In this document: in pieces, positions 17,665-28,513 of the stretch
Layout: each line of letters opens with the position of its first letter
Position numbering within the stretch: position 1 is the stretch's first letter
NCBI GenBank assembly: GCA_001899635.1
Contig: MKVQ01000001.1
Coordinates: 1-64,000, forward strand
DNA: 64,000 nt
Reading direction: 5' to 3'
Origin: Myxococcales bacterium 68-20
GTDB lineage: Bacteria > Myxococcota_A > Polyangia > Polyangiales > Polyangiaceae
Program-made: the position numbers and the translations under genes
The notes under the pieces: generated by a model
What the model saw: the letters and a program-made list of their open reading frames with translations, nothing else
What the model was told of the DNA's origin: nothing
Databases searched by the model: none

Positions 17665-17759
17665 CTACGAGGTAGCGCGCTCGGGCGTGCCGGCTCGGAC
17701 GAGCGTTGGTGCCGGCACTACGATGCAGCGCGCTCGGGCGTGCCGGCCCAGACGAGCTT
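17665..17759 (-). repeat. 53-bp tandem duplication of a gene's 3' end
   Basis: The last 14 codons of the amidotransferase gene (17718-17759, encoding KLVWAGTPERAAS and TAG) are repeated downstream at 17665-17706, where the same frame would read TLVRAGTPERATS and TAG. The copies are close to identical over about 42 bp. The second copy lies beyond the stop, so it is normally untranslated unless read-through occurs. Confidence 0.8.
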
Positions 17760-18593
17760 CGGTGAAGGACCGCGATCGATCCGGAGCAGCGTTCCTTCGG
17801 GGAGCTCGCGCCAGGGCTCCTCGGTGAGCCGCTCCGACGCGACCAGCACCGCATGGCGCCGCGACGTCCAGCTCGGGGGGGCTGCGGGGATCGGCGTGGT
17901 CGTGTCGCGTGTCTCACGCACGCGTCCGAGATCGTGCGGCGTGCGCTCGAGGAGGAAGAGCGAGCGGCCGAAGCGGTGGACGAAGCAGGACGCTCCGTCG
18001 GAGAGCAGGAAGTTGAACGCGCCGGCCTTGCGTGCGCGAAGCTTCTCGGTCGCGACCGCGATGACACGCGTCGCCTCCGCGCGGGCGGTCGCGCACGATC
18101 CGAGGCGCGTGAGGCCCGCCTCGTCGAGGCGCGTGAGGAGGAACGCGAACAGGACCTCGCTGTCGGTGTCGCCGCGAACCTCCGCGAGGCGCATGGGCGA
18201 GGTCTCCGCGCGGAGAGACGCATGATCGACGAGCGTACCGTTGTGCGCGAACACCCAGCCGCTCTGCACGAACGGGTGCGTGTTCTCGATGCTCGTCGGG
18301 CCGACCGTCTTCTGGCGGACGTGCGCGATGAGGACCGTGCCCGCGCTCCGCGATGCGAGCTCGAGGAAGCGATCGCACTCACCGGCCGGGGCGGTCCCCT
18401 TGTGGACCCGCCACGTCGCGTCGTGCGGTGATCGTGCCGACGGCGGCGGGATGGAGTCGGGCCCGCCGTGAGCCGCGACGCCCCAGCCATCGGGGTGCTC
18501 TCGCGAGAGGCGAGCGAGGCTTCGTGGAGCCTCCTTCAAGACAAGCCCGAATTCCGTGATCTCGGAAGCAACGACCCCGACCAGCCTGCACAT
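17718..18593 (-). CDS. Class II glutamine amidotransferase (YafJ-like)
   Basis: A 291-residue cytosolic protein with an N-terminal nucleophile fold. Cys2 follows the initiator Met (MCRLVGVVAS), which becomes the catalytic residue. Other family marks are EHPDGWGVAAHGG, GTVLIAHVRQKTVGPTSIEN, THPFVQSGWVFAHNG and RGDTDSEVLFAFLL. These proteins hydrolyse the amide of glutamine or a related substrate; YafJ homologues have no assigned partner, and some relatives act in ergothioneine or gamma-glutamyl chemistry. No synthetase partner is adjacent, so the donor/acceptor reaction is open. The start is fixed by Cys2. Confidence 0.92.
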   Translation of the reverse strand: MCRLVGVVASEITEFGLVLKEAPRSLARLSREHPDGWGVAAHGGPDSIPPPSARSPHDATWRVHKGTAPAGECDRFLELASRSAGTVLIAHVRQKTVGPTSIENTHPFVQSGWVFAHNGTLVDHASLRAETSPMRLAEVRGDTDSEVLFAFLLTRLDEAGLTRLGSCATARAEATRVIAVATEKLRARKAGAFNFLLSDGASCFVHRFGRSLFLLERTPHDLGRVRETRDTTTPIPAAPPSWTSRRHAVLVASERLTEEPWRELPEGTLLRIDRGPSPKLVWAGTPERAAS

Positions 18594-18799
18594 GCAACCA
18601 ACCCGGGCCGCGTTGTGAAGTGGCGCGGCGCTCTTTGTTCTACCACTCGCCCGAGCGCCGTCGAGTTTCGTGAGCGGCGCAGATCACCGCCGTCGCGGAC
18701 CTCGAGCTCAGCCATCTGCCGCGCACTTCGGTCGCTCCGGCCTTCCGGCGCTGCCGCCGTCGTGCGTGCGCTGGATGCCGACCGTCCGACGGCGTACCC

Positions 18800-19100
18800 G
18801 ATCGAGAGGATCGGCCTTCCCGTCGAGCGCGAGGAAGACAGGCCCGGCTGCGAGATCGTTTGGTGACCGAACAACGCCGCGAGGGGCCATCGACAGTCCA
18901 GGGGACGAGCGATCGAAGAAGAGCGACGCCTTCGAGGGGGAGGAGGGAAGACCCCGCTGCGGGATCGTTTACTGAGTAGACGACGTCGCGGAGAGGCAGC
19001 GACCGTTCAGGGCACGAGCGATCGAAAAGGAGCGACGCCGTAGAGGAGGACGAAGGGAGGCCCCCGCCGCGTGATCGTTTAAACGACGCCGCGAGAGTCC
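18800..19100. repeat. About three tandem ~110-bp degenerate repeats
   Basis: The landmark GATCGTTT recurs at 18854, 18963 and 19073, giving periods of 109 and 110 bp. Between landmarks each unit also carries (C/G)ACGAGCGATCGAA, AGCGACGCC and an AGGAGG-rich segment. The array fills the middle of the 758-bp gap between the amidotransferase and the anchor-L lipoprotein. Frames across it code for similar peptides on the minus strand, but they lack coding character. No gene was recognised in 18594-19351. Confidence 0.7.
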
Positions 19101-19351
19101 ACCGGCCCCGAACGCTCGCGGGTACGACCCGGACACTCGACGGGGCGACGCCGTTCATGAAAGCGATGCCGCTGACGCGCCGCTCGTCTCGCGAACGTCG
19201 CGAGAGGGGAAACTCTGGCGTGGCAGGAATCCAGGAGTAGACTCATCCGGCCACGCCGTATTCGGGGCAGCGTGCACGCCGGCACAGCGGTCGCAGCTTG
19301 CTTCGTCTCGTAGCGACATGTCGAAGGCCGGTCCACGGACGGGAGTGACTC

Positions 19352-20575
19352 ATGATTCGAACTTCGTTGCTTTCTGTCTGTTTGCTCGGAGGCATCCTCG
19401 CAGTCGCGTGCTCGAGTAGCCGTGACTCCGGCTTCGAGGAGGGCAGCTCCAGCGGCGGCGGCTCGAATGAGGGCACGTTCGGCAACGGCAAGGACGGCGG
19501 CGGGTCGGGCGCGACGTGCAACCCGAACCCCGCCAACTACGACATCCCCGGTAACAACTGCGACGACGACGGCGACGGCACGGTCGACAACCCGCCGACC
19601 TGCGATGACGGCCTCGCGGCGAACGGCGACGCCGACGATCTCGCGAAGGCGATCGGCATCTGCGCGAAGGCGAGCGACAAGGGCTACGGCCTCGTCTCGG
19701 CGACGTTCACGCGCGGCTACGGGCGGAACGACGCCCCGAAGGTCGAGCAGCACGGGATCCTCCCCAAGTTCGGAGACGTCATAAAGCCCCGTGAAGGCGG
19801 CATGCTCGGCGTCCTCAGCACCGGCTACGCGCGCGAATACAACGGTAATGGCAACGCGCCGTTCGGCGGCGTGACAGGTTCCGGCTTCCTCAAGTTCAAC
19901 GGGAAGGACTGGTACAACTTCGGCAATACGTTCGGGGACAAGGGCAATGGCTCGGCGCCCCCGGGGTTCCCGAAGGCCGCGGCGGGCTGCAAGCAGGAGG
20001 ACATCGTCAACGATGTCATCTCGCTCAAGCTCGAGCTGAAAGCGCCGGCGAACGTGAGCGGCATCCGGTTCGACTTCAACTTCTACTCGGGCGAGTGGCC
20101 GGCGTACGTCTGCTCGCCGTTCAACGACGGGTTCATCGCCTACCTGACCGCGCAGGGCTTCAACGGCGGCAAGGGCGACAACATGTCCTTCGACAAGGAC
20201 AACAACCCGGTCAGCGTGAACAACGGCTTCTTCGATCGCTGTACGCCCAACTTCGAGACGGGCTGCGCGCCTGACTCGGAGGGCAAGGCGACCGCCGCGT
20301 GCCCTGGTGGCGTCGCAGAGCTCGGGGGCACCGGCTTCGGCATCGAGGGCTCGTGGTGCAGCCCCTTCCCCGACGGTAACAAGACGAAGAGCACCAACGG
20401 CGGCGCGACCGGCTGGCTCACGTCGCAGGCGCCGGTACAGCCCGGCGAGACGTTCACGCTCGAGCTCATGATCTGGGACACGGGAGACGCCCTGCTCGAC
20501 TCGAGCGTTCTCATCGACAACTTCACGTGGGTCCAAGGGACGGTCGATACCGCGACGGACCGCCCGCCGAAGTGA
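19352..20575 (+). CDS. Choice-of-anchor-L-like domain lipoprotein
   Basis: A 407-residue surface lipoprotein with lipobox LAVAC and a Ser/Gly-rich linker. An acidic segment NNCDDDGDGTVDN resembles a calcium-binding thrombospondin-3 type loop. The main domain has the features I associate with choice-of-anchor-L proteins: an initial AKAIGICAKASDKGYGLVSA block, the core FDFNFYSGEWPAYVCSPFND and a closing LDSSVLIDNFTWV. Such proteins are common cell-surface components in myxobacteria, probably adhesive. It is monocistronic, with a repeat-rich region upstream. Ligand unknown. Confidence 0.88.
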   Translation: MIRTSLLSVCLLGGILAVACSSSRDSGFEEGSSSGGGSNEGTFGNGKDGGGSGATCNPNPANYDIPGNNCDDDGDGTVDNPPTCDDGLAANGDADDLAKAIGICAKASDKGYGLVSATFTRGYGRNDAPKVEQHGILPKFGDVIKPREGGMLGVLSTGYAREYNGNGNAPFGGVTGSGFLKFNGKDWYNFGNTFGDKGNGSAPPGFPKAAAGCKQEDIVNDVISLKLELKAPANVSGIRFDFNFYSGEWPAYVCSPFNDGFIAYLTAQGFNGGKGDNMSFDKDNNPVSVNNGFFDRCTPNFETGCAPDSEGKATAACPGGVAELGGTGFGIEGSWCSPFPDGNKTKSTNGGATGWLTSQAPVQPGETFTLELMIWDTGDALLDSSVLIDNFTWVQGTVDTATDRPPK

Positions 20576-20630
20576 TCCGAGGTTGACGCGCGCGGCGCGA
20601 GCGAGCATCGATCGGGTCGGGTAAGACCAG

Positions 20631-21038
20631 ATGACCCCTCTGAAGCTGTATCGATCGATCCGCATCGTGTCCGCGGTCTTGCTCGCCGCGGTGGCCGTGC
20701 GCCACGTCGTGCTCGCCGCCGGCGCCCACGGGAGCGTTGCTCGTCACGTCGGCTTCGTGCTCGTCAACGTCGTGCTCGCGGCGCTGCTCGTGTGGCGGCC
20801 GCGCTGGGCGTTCTGGCCGGCGATTGCGCTGTCGGCGCAGCAGATGTGGAGCCATGGCCTCGAGCTCTCGGGCTCGTTCCTCGGAACGGAGCCGCTCGAT
20901 TGGGAGTCGCTGGCCGTGTGCCTCTTCTTTCCGACGCTCGTCACGGTCCTCTTCATCGAGCGGCGTGAGCTCGCGGACGCAGCGGCAGCGGCACAGGCAG
21001 ACGCGGAAGCCGAGGCTGACGCAGGCGCCGAGGCCTGA
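20631..21038 (+). CDS. Small integral membrane protein, unknown function
   Basis: A 135-residue protein with three to four hydrophobic helices (IVSAVLLAAVAVRHVVLAA, VGFVLVNVVLAALLVW, WAFWPAIALSA, LAVCLFFPTLVTVLFI) and an Ala/Glu-rich cytoplasmic tail. No Cys or charged active-site motif is visible. It starts 55 bp after the anchor-L lipoprotein, on the same strand, and could share its transcript. The family was not recognised. Confidence 0.7.
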   Translation: MTPLKLYRSIRIVSAVLLAAVAVRHVVLAAGAHGSVARHVGFVLVNVVLAALLVWRPRWAFWPAIALSAQQMWSHGLELSGSFLGTEPLDWESLAVCLFFPTLVTVLFIERRELADAAAAAQADAEAEADAGAEA

Positions 21039-21058
21039 GCTTCGCGCCAGCGTGCGGC

Positions 21059-21955
21059 TCAGCGCCTGAAGGCGATCGACGAGGGGATCTCGCGGATCAT
21101 CGTCAGCGCGCGCACCGCCGCGTCGATCGCGCTCCCGACCGGCTCGAAGCACCACGAGAGCGAGGCCGTGCGTTTCGCCGGATCGATCTCGAGCGTCGGC
21201 ACGTCGAAGCGCGCGAGCGCCAGTAGGAACCCGCGCACCTTCGGGACGAGGAAGTGCTCCGCGTCGATCCGGGCCCCCTGGATGACGAAGAGGCCGTCGA
21301 ACGAGGCATCGCCGACCTCGACCTCATGGCGCCAGCCCATCGCCTTCGCCACGGCTGCGAACAGGGCTTCGTGCTTCACGACGAGCCGAGGCGTGGCCCG
21401 CGCGACGCTCGTCACGAGCTGCATCGACACCTCGGCGAGCTTGCCGCTCTCGGTCGGCAACGCCGATGCCCTGAGGACGAACGGCGCCTCTCGATGTCGG
21501 AAGCGCGCGACGCAGGACCACCACCCCTCGGTCTCGACCTCGACCGCGATGTTCCTCGTGGCCTCGCGGACGATCTCGTTGAACGAGCGGACGAAGGCGT
21601 CGCCGTCGGCGGTCGAGAGCAGGGGCCCGCTCTTTGCGATGCGAGGCGGATCGTCGACCTCGGCAGGGACCTCGAGCCACTCCTCCTCCAGCGCGGGGGC
21701 GCGCGCGATCCACGCATCGAGCTCGTCGGCATACGCGGAGAGGAGCACCTCGGCGCGCGAGAGCTTGTCGAGCGATTCAGCGCCGATGAGCTCGAGAGCC
21801 GAGCGGAGCTCCGCGAGACGCTCGCGGAGATAGGGCTCGAGGCTCGTCCAGAACGCCTCGGTGAGCAGCGTCTCGCGTTCTCGGATCCGCGCGTCGAGGT
21901 CGACGAGGCGGGCGCGGATGCCGACGTAAGCATCGCGGTAGAGATCCGCCGACAT
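21059..21955 (-). CDS. Hypothetical protein with coiled-coil N-terminus
   Basis: A 298-residue soluble protein with no signal peptide. The N-terminal ~90 residues are helical and charged (LVDLDARIRERETLLTEAFW, LRERLAELRSALELIGAESL) and probably form a coiled coil. The C-terminal ~200 residues alternate strands and helices, ending in FEPVGSAIDAAVRALTMI. Overall it resembles the class of proteins with DUF3137-like or other chimeric domains, but I cannot name the family. Gene end lies 21 bp from the convergent membrane gene, so a shared terminator region is likely. Confidence 0.65.
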   Translation of the reverse strand: MSADLYRDAYVGIRARLVDLDARIRERETLLTEAFWTSLEPYLRERLAELRSALELIGAESLDKLSRAEVLLSAYADELDAWIARAPALEEEWLEVPAEVDDPPRIAKSGPLLSTADGDAFVRSFNEIVREATRNIAVEVETEGWWSCVARFRHREAPFVLRASALPTESGKLAEVSMQLVTSVARATPRLVVKHEALFAAVAKAMGWRHEVEVGDASFDGLFVIQGARIDAEHFLVPKVRGFLLALARFDVPTLEIDPAKRTASLSWCFEPVGSAIDAAVRALTMIREIPSSIAFRR

Positions 21956-22044
21956 CCTGTAGTGTGGCCCCCGCCCTTGCCATCACGCAAGGCGAGCCGA
22001 GCGCGCACACCACCGCCTGCGGCGCGCTGAAGCTCGTGGTTCCA

Positions 22045-22410
22045 CTACTCGGTGGGAAGGCCCTTCTCTTTCCACTCGCGCCAGCCGCCGGCCATCGACC
22101 GCACGTTGCGGTAGCCCATCTTCTGCAGGCTCTCCGCCGAGAGGGCCGAGCGGAAGCCGCCGCCGCAGTAGAGGACGACGTCGGCATCGAGATCGGGGAT
22201 CGCCTTCTCGATGTCGCGCTCGAGGATCCCGCGACCCATGTGACGTGCGGTCTTGATGCGACCTCGTGCGAACTCGCTCTCCTCGCGCACGTCCACGAGG
22301 GCGAAGCTCGAGCCCTTCGCGATGCGCTCGGCGACCTCTTCGGTGGAGATCTCGGTGACGTTGGCGCGAGCTTCCGCGCACAGCTTCTCGAACCTCGGGG
22401 AATGATCCAT
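22045..22410 (-). CDS. Rhodanese-like domain sulfurtransferase
   Basis: A single 121-residue rhodanese domain. The active-site loop is YCGGGFRS, with Cys as the persulfide carrier, and the surrounding ALVDVREESEFARGRI and GWREWKEKGLPTE are typical. It lacks a signal peptide and is probably cytosolic, moving sulfane sulfur for thiolation or detoxification. It is transcribed away from the FAD-dependent oxidase gene, with 72 bp between starts. Family assignment is firm, physiological acceptor unknown. Confidence 0.93.
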   Translation of the reverse strand: MDHSPRFEKLCAEARANVTEISTEEVAERIAKGSSFALVDVREESEFARGRIKTARHMGRGILERDIEKAIPDLDADVVLYCGGGFRSALSAESLQKMGYRNVRSMAGGWREWKEKGLPTE

Positions 22411-22482
22411 GGCCGATTCCTACCGCATCCGGCGCGGGCCCCGTCAACCGTCGTTTGCGCCGCAGCGAGGGGCAGGTTACGC

Positions 22483-23912
<1,430 letters not shown>

Positions 23913-23916
<4 letters not shown>

Positions 23917-25175
23917 AGGCGATCGGCCGTGCGGCAGCGCTCGGCTTCGTCGCGCTGACGGCTGCGGCCGCTGCCTGCTCGGACGATCCGCCGGTGGACG
24001 TCCCCGTCCGAAGAGCACCTCCGTCGAAACATCAGCCCCTCGTCGATGCGCTCACCGACGACGCGCACGCATTCGCGTTCGCGAACGGCGACTGGGAAGA
24101 GGACCTCGGCGATGCCCCGTTCTACGGCCTCGCCTGGCTCTCTCGTCGCGCCGCGTCGGGCAACCTCGATGCCGACGGGCTCGCGCGCAGGGACGCCGCG
24201 CTCGCGCGGGCGATGACGCTGCTCGAGGGCAACCTGCTCGAGGGCGACGTGCAGGACAAGGTCATGGCCGCGCTCGGAGTCATCGAGTACGTCGGCGCGT
24301 CGCGCGATCGGAGCGTCGTCCCCGCGCTCGACGACTTCGTCGATCGGCTCGACTCGCTCACCCGTACGCTCGGCGACTACATCGAGGCCGGAGCCGATCG
24401 GAGCTGGGCCCTCAGGACGTACGGTCCCACGGCGGTGACGGCGCTGGTCGCGCTCGTCCAGGCGCAATACGCGCTCCTCGTCGGCGGCGAGCGCGCGCAG
24501 GAACGAATTGCTCGCACGCTCGCGATCGACGCGAAGATTCGTGAGCGAGCGCTGACGGACCTCTCCGATGTGGCGACGGGACGCCGGTCGCGCGGATATG
24601 CCTTCGCTCCCGGACAGCCCGGGCTCTCCGACTATCCGAACCTGGCGATGCTCCTCCTCAAGGCGCGCCTCTTCCGCCTGACGAAGCGCGAGGAGTTCCG
24701 GCTCGAGGCGCGCGCGGTCTACGTCGCGCTCCAGCCGCTCAAGCTCGCGGATGCGCCGGCGCGATACTCGTCACCGTATGCGAAGGCCTCGCTCGGCATC
24801 GACACCCGCGACCTGTCGACGCTGTCGAGTCAGAACTACCTTACGCTCGGCTTGCTCCTGCTCTTCGAGATCACGGGCGAGCAGCGCTTCGTCGACGAGG
24901 CCGATCGGATGCTCGACGGGATCGCCGCGATGCGCGGGCCGTGGTGTGCCAGCGACGTGCACGACCCCTCCGCCTGTGCGCCGGCGTGCGCGGCGGGAGA
25001 GGCGTGTTTGGCGACCGCCTGCGCCGCCGATCGATGCACGAGCGGGCTCCTCCACCACGTCGTGAACGGACGCCTCGCCTTGCCGGAGGACGGGACGCTC
25101 TTCTGCTCCGGCTGCAACCTCCAGACGCTGTATGTCGCGGGCTACCGCCGTGCGCTGGCAGGCGAGCCGTACTGA
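23913..25175 (+). CDS. Lipoprotein, possibly alpha-helical toroid
   Basis: A 420-residue lipoprotein (lipobox TAAAAAC) translationally coupled through ATGA to the upstream oxidase. The mature part is mostly helical with repeated pairs such as GLAWLSRRAASGNLDADG, ARAMTLLEGNLL and SSQNYLTLGLLLLFEIT, suggesting an (alpha/alpha) toroid like that of some glycoside hydrolases or of cellulase-associated proteins. Late in the sequence is a Cys-rich loop (CASDVHDPSACAPACAAGEAC, split over about 20 residues) and a final Cys pair FCSGCNLQTLYVAGYRRAL. No catalytic motif was found, so enzymatic function is uncertain. Function in concert with the oxidase is unproven. Confidence 0.8.
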
Positions 25176-25227
25176 GAGAACCCGAATCGGCTGAGCTCTG
25201 GAGCGCGACTCACGCTACCGTAGAGGG

Positions 25228-25863
25228 ATGCGCTTTTGCGTGCTCCTCCCGAGCGGCCTGGTCCTCTCCACGATCCTCCTCGCGTGCGGTGGTGCGACCG
25301 CGCCCGCGATCGGTGACGGCGACGGAGCGAGCAGCGGGAACGGCAGCGGAACCGGTGCTGGCTCGGGCAGCGGTACTGGAGGCGGAGGCGGAGGCGGGGG
25401 AGGCGCCGACGCTGCGGTCGATCCCGTCGACGCCGGCCTGCCGGACGATCCGGACGAGGGGGACTCCGACCCGGGCCTGATTGGATGCGGCGCGACGAAG
25501 TGCAAGTCCTCGGGCGGCGTTCTCGGCTCGGCGAACGCATCGTATTGCTGCGTCGAGCGAGGTGCTGGTGGGCCGATCTCGACGTGCAAGAACGCGGCGG
25601 TGAGCTCGTGCAACGGCCACCGCTTCCTTTGCGACGAGGCGGCGGACTGCACGAACGGCGTCTGCTGCGCCGAGGTGCAGACCTCCGGCGGCAACGCGTG
25701 GGCAATGTCGACGTGCCGAGCGTCGTGCGCCACGGGCGCCTCGCGCTTCCAGGTCTGCAAGACCGACGACGAGTGCGAGGGCAGCGGCTCGTGCAAGGCC
25801 TACGACTGCGGCAACCTCTTCCCCGGCCTCCGCTTCTGCCGGAAGCCGGACCGCTGCAAGTAG
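25228..25863 (+). CDS. Cys-rich secreted lipoprotein with Gly-rich linker
   Basis: A 211-residue lipoprotein with lipobox STILLAC. Residues 30-85 are a very Gly/Ser/Asp-rich linker, including a run of nine Gly. The C-terminal ~120 residues hold about 15 Cys (IGCGATKCKSSGG, YCCVERG, CADEAADCTNGVCC-like pattern), probably a compact disulphide-rich domain. No family name is available to me. It starts 52 bp behind the toroid lipoprotein, on the same strand. Confidence 0.8.
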   Translation: MRFCVLLPSGLVLSTILLACGGATAPAIGDGDGASSGNGSGTGAGSGSGTGGGGGGGGGADAAVDPVDAGLPDDPDEGDSDPGLIGCGATKCKSSGGVLGSANASYCCVERGAGGPISTCKNAAVSSCNGHRFLCDEAADCTNGVCCAEVQTSGGNAWAMSTCRASCATGASRFQVCKTDDECEGSGSCKAYDCGNLFPGLRFCRKPDRCK

Positions 25864-25993
25864 CGGTGTCACATGCGCTGGTGCTCTTCGCATCGCGAGC
25901 GACGCGAGGACGCTCGCGTACGCGTCCGGAGCTCGGCGAGCGCATGGCAGCGCCGCGATTCCGGCGAGCGCTCCACGTCGATTCGATCTGGCC

Positions 25994-27241
25994 TCAGTAG
26001 AGGATGCGCGTGCGGATCGACGTCGGCAGCGCCTTGATCGCTGCCCGCACCTCGTTCGCGACCTCCTTGTCGAGATCCATGACGAGGTAGCCAACCTCGG
26101 GATCGGTCGCGAGGACCTGGCCGAGGACGTTCGCGTTCCGATCCGAGACGATCTTGTTGATGTCGCGGAGGACGCCCGGGACGTTGCGGTGCACGTTGAG
26201 GACGCGGTGGGCGCCCGGGATCTTCGCCTGATCGATGACCGGGAAGTTCACCGCGCCCGCCGTCGCGCCGGTGTTCGTGTAGCGCGTCAACGTGTTCGCG
26301 ACCTCGCGGCCGATCGCCTCCTGCGCCTCCGCGGTGGAGCCGCCGATGTGCGGGGTGAGGACGACGTTCGGGAGCCCGCAGACGACGCTCTTGAAGACGT
26401 CCTCGTTGCCCTCCGGCTCGTCGGGATAGACGTCGAGCGCCGCGCCCCCGAGCTTCTTGGCCTTGATCGCCGCCGCGAGGGCGTCGAGGTCGACCACCGT
26501 GCCCCGGCTCAAGTTGAGGAGGCAGGCATCGCTTTTCATGAGGGCGAGCTCCTTCTCGCCGATCATACCGCGCGTGTGCGGCGTCTCCGGGACGTGGAGC
26601 GTGACGAAGTCGCTCTGCGCGAGCAGGGCCTCGAGCGACTCGACCGCCTTGTTGTTCCCCATCGGGAGCGTCGCGCGGATGTCGTACGAGATGACCCGCA
26701 TACCCATCGCCTCGGCGAGGACGCCGACCTGCGAGCCGATGTGGCCGTAGCCGACGATGCCGAGGGTCCGGCCGCGGACCTCGTGCGCGCCATGCGCGAC
26801 CTTGCGCCAGCGACCTTCGTGGACCTCGCGGGACCGATCCCCGAGGTGGCGCGAGAGCATGATCACCTCGGCGATGACGAGCTCGGCAACGCTGCGGGTG
26901 TTGCTGAAGGGCGCGTTGAAGACGGGGACGCCACAGCGCTTGGCGGCCGCGAGGTCGATCTGGTTCGTCCCGATGCAGAACGCTCCCACGGAGAGGAGGC
27001 GCTTGCCGGCCTCGAGCGCGCGAGCGGTCACGCGCGTCTTGCTCCGGATGCCGAGCAGGTGCACGCCGTCGGCGAGGCGCTCGATGAGCTCGTCCTCCTT
27101 CAGCGCGCGCGAGACGGCCTCCACCTGGAATCCCTCCGCGCCGAAGATCTCGTGGGCGGACGCGTGGACGTTCTCGAGCAGGAGGACCTTGATGTCCTGC
27201 TTGGGGAACGACGTGGGGACGGGCGTGCTCTTGGGCGCCAT
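25994..27241 (-). CDS. serA: D-3-phosphoglycerate dehydrogenase with ACT domain
   Basis: A 415-residue enzyme for the first step of serine biosynthesis: 3-phosphoglycerate plus NAD+ to 3-phosphohydroxypyruvate. The Rossmann fold carries GIVGYGHIGSQVGVLAEAMG. Catalytic residues of the family are visible in NLSRGTVVD (Arg), YPDEPEGNED (Glu) and TPHIGGSTAEAQE (His). A C-terminal ACT-type domain (VLRDINKIVSDRNANVL, VGYLVMDLDKEV) would give serine feedback control, as in the E. coli-like enzyme (410 aa). I start at ATG 27241; the frame is open to 27280 with other possible starts. The gene is isolated from other serine genes. Confidence 0.94.
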   Translation of the reverse strand: MAPKSTPVPTSFPKQDIKVLLLENVHASAHEIFGAEGFQVEAVSRALKEDELIERLADGVHLLGIRSKTRVTARALEAGKRLLSVGAFCIGTNQIDLAAAKRCGVPVFNAPFSNTRSVAELVIAEVIMLSRHLGDRSREVHEGRWRKVAHGAHEVRGRTLGIVGYGHIGSQVGVLAEAMGMRVISYDIRATLPMGNNKAVESLEALLAQSDFVTLHVPETPHTRGMIGEKELALMKSDACLLNLSRGTVVDLDALAAAIKAKKLGGAALDVYPDEPEGNEDVFKSVVCGLPNVVLTPHIGGSTAEAQEAIGREVANTLTRYTNTGATAGAVNFPVIDQAKIPGAHRVLNVHRNVPGVLRDINKIVSDRNANVLGQVLATDPEVGYLVMDLDKEVANEVRAAIKALPTSIRTRILY

Positions 27242-27339
27242 GGGGGCACCGAACATAGCGAAACCGACGCTCCGCGTCATCTCCGCTCGAGCTTGTGGCC
27301 CGTCTGAGAACCGCGACCCGTGTGTCTCGTCTCAAAGCA

Positions 27340-27819
27340 TCACAGCCGTTCGCGAGGTCGACCGTTCTCCAGGTCCTTCTCGATCATCACCTTGAGGTCG
27401 TTCCAGCCGTGCTCGTCGGCGCGCTCGATCATGACGATGTCGTGCTGGAGCTGCATGCGACGCTCGGCGAGCGCTTCGATCCGAGCCTTGGTCTTCGCTC
27501 TCGCCCCGCGAACGTATCCACCTTCGTAGAGCTCCACCTTCAGCTCGGCGATCCTCCCGTCGATCGCGGCGATCTCCGTCTGGAGCTGCGCGCGGAGGTC
27601 GAGCTGCTCGCGCCGGACGACGGCAACCGGGTCGTTCTTCTCGTCGATCACCGTCGTCTCGAGCTTCTCGATCCGGTCGCGGTCGCGGGCCGAGCGGAGC
27701 TCGGTGGTCGAGGCTTCCTTCCGCTCGGCCTCCTCCGCGGACTTCTTGCAGGCGCCGATGCAAAGCGCCGCGACGCCGGCTCCGAGCACGAGCACGCGCA
27801 CTCCGTGGTTCGAGCGCAT
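27340..27819 (-). CDS. Coiled-coil lipoprotein
   Basis: A 159-residue lipoprotein (lipobox LCIGAC followed by KKS) that is almost entirely charged helix, for example EQLDLRAQLQTEIAAIDGRI and RIEALAERRMQLQHDIVMI, so it should form a long coiled coil in the periplasm or under the outer membrane. No other domain is visible. It is transcribed away from the secreted 28013 gene with 193 bp between, containing no recognisable other feature. Function unknown. Confidence 0.8.
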   Translation of the reverse strand: MRSNHGVRVLVLGAGVAALCIGACKKSAEEAERKEASTTELRSARDRDRIEKLETTVIDEKNDPVAVVRREQLDLRAQLQTEIAAIDGRIAELKVELYEGGYVRGARAKTKARIEALAERRMQLQHDIVMIERADEHGWNDLKVMIEKDLENGRPRERL

Positions 27820-28012
27820 GACCTTCTCCGCGTGGTGAGTCGCGTCACGCCGATGCGTTCAGCGTGCCAGTAGGACGCTGGACGCGCCGCTCTGCGGCGG
27901 GCGCGAGCTCCGGCGAACGCCCCAGCTCTTGCGGGCTCGTAGATCCTTTTCGCACGAGCTCCGTAAGGGACGGTCACGGCATGGCGCTGCTCGTGTCGAG
28001 AAGAGGTGGCTC

Positions 28013-28513
28013 ATGAAACACTGGATTTTCGGTGCGATTACGCTGTCGTGCTTGGCCTTCGGAGGCGCGGCGATCGCGTGCCCGGCCGGCAACGGCGAAG
28101 GCGCCATCCGGCCCGTCGTGCAGAACGTCTCCCTCCAGGCGAGCGAGCTGACCGGGCGCGCGAGTCAGCTCGAGTCGGCCGCGCGCTCGCGCGACGCGAG
28201 CGCGCGCGCGCTCGAGCAGGAGGCCGATACGCTGTCGAGCCGGGCGCGGATCCTCCGGAACCAGGCGGGGCTCGTGAACGTCGCGGATCGGGCGAGCATC
28301 CTCGCGATCGCGGACGAGCTCTCGCTGCGTGCGTCGAGCAGCCGGTCGCAGGCGGCCGAGGAACGAGCGCAGGCCTCCGATCTGAGAATCGAGGCCAGGA
28401 GCCTCCGCCAGCGCGCGATCGCGCTCGTCCGCGGGACGAGCACGGGTGGAGGCGGCTGGCGTACGCGAACGACGAGCACCCCGCTCCCCGTCGAGCGCGG
28501 GGTGACGCTCTGA
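28013..28513 (+). CDS. Secreted coiled-coil protein
   Basis: A 166-residue protein with an N-terminal signal peptide (LSCLAFGGAAIAC, possibly lipidated) and a strongly helical body rich in Ser/Ala/Arg/Glu, for example SLQASELTGRASQLESAARS and ARALEQEADTLSSRARIL. The body shows a repeating heptad-like pattern and probably forms a long stalk or coiled coil. The ATG at 28013 is preceded by AGAGGTGG, a good ribosome site. A Gly-rich segment near the C-terminus precedes RTTSTPLPVERGVTL. Function unknown. Confidence 0.75.
   Translation: MKHWIFGAITLSCLAFGGAAIACPAGNGEGAIRPVVQNVSLQASELTGRASQLESAARSRDASARALEQEADTLSSRARILRNQAGLVNVADRASILAIADELSLRASSSRSQAAEERAQASDLRIEARSLRQRAIALVRGTSTGGGGWRTRTTSTPLPVERGVTL

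Noticed and set aside
18640-19158. 172-codon minus-strand frame in the repeat region
   Set aside because: It consists of repeated, low-complexity peptide units that follow the ~110-bp DNA repeats; no ribosome site or domain.
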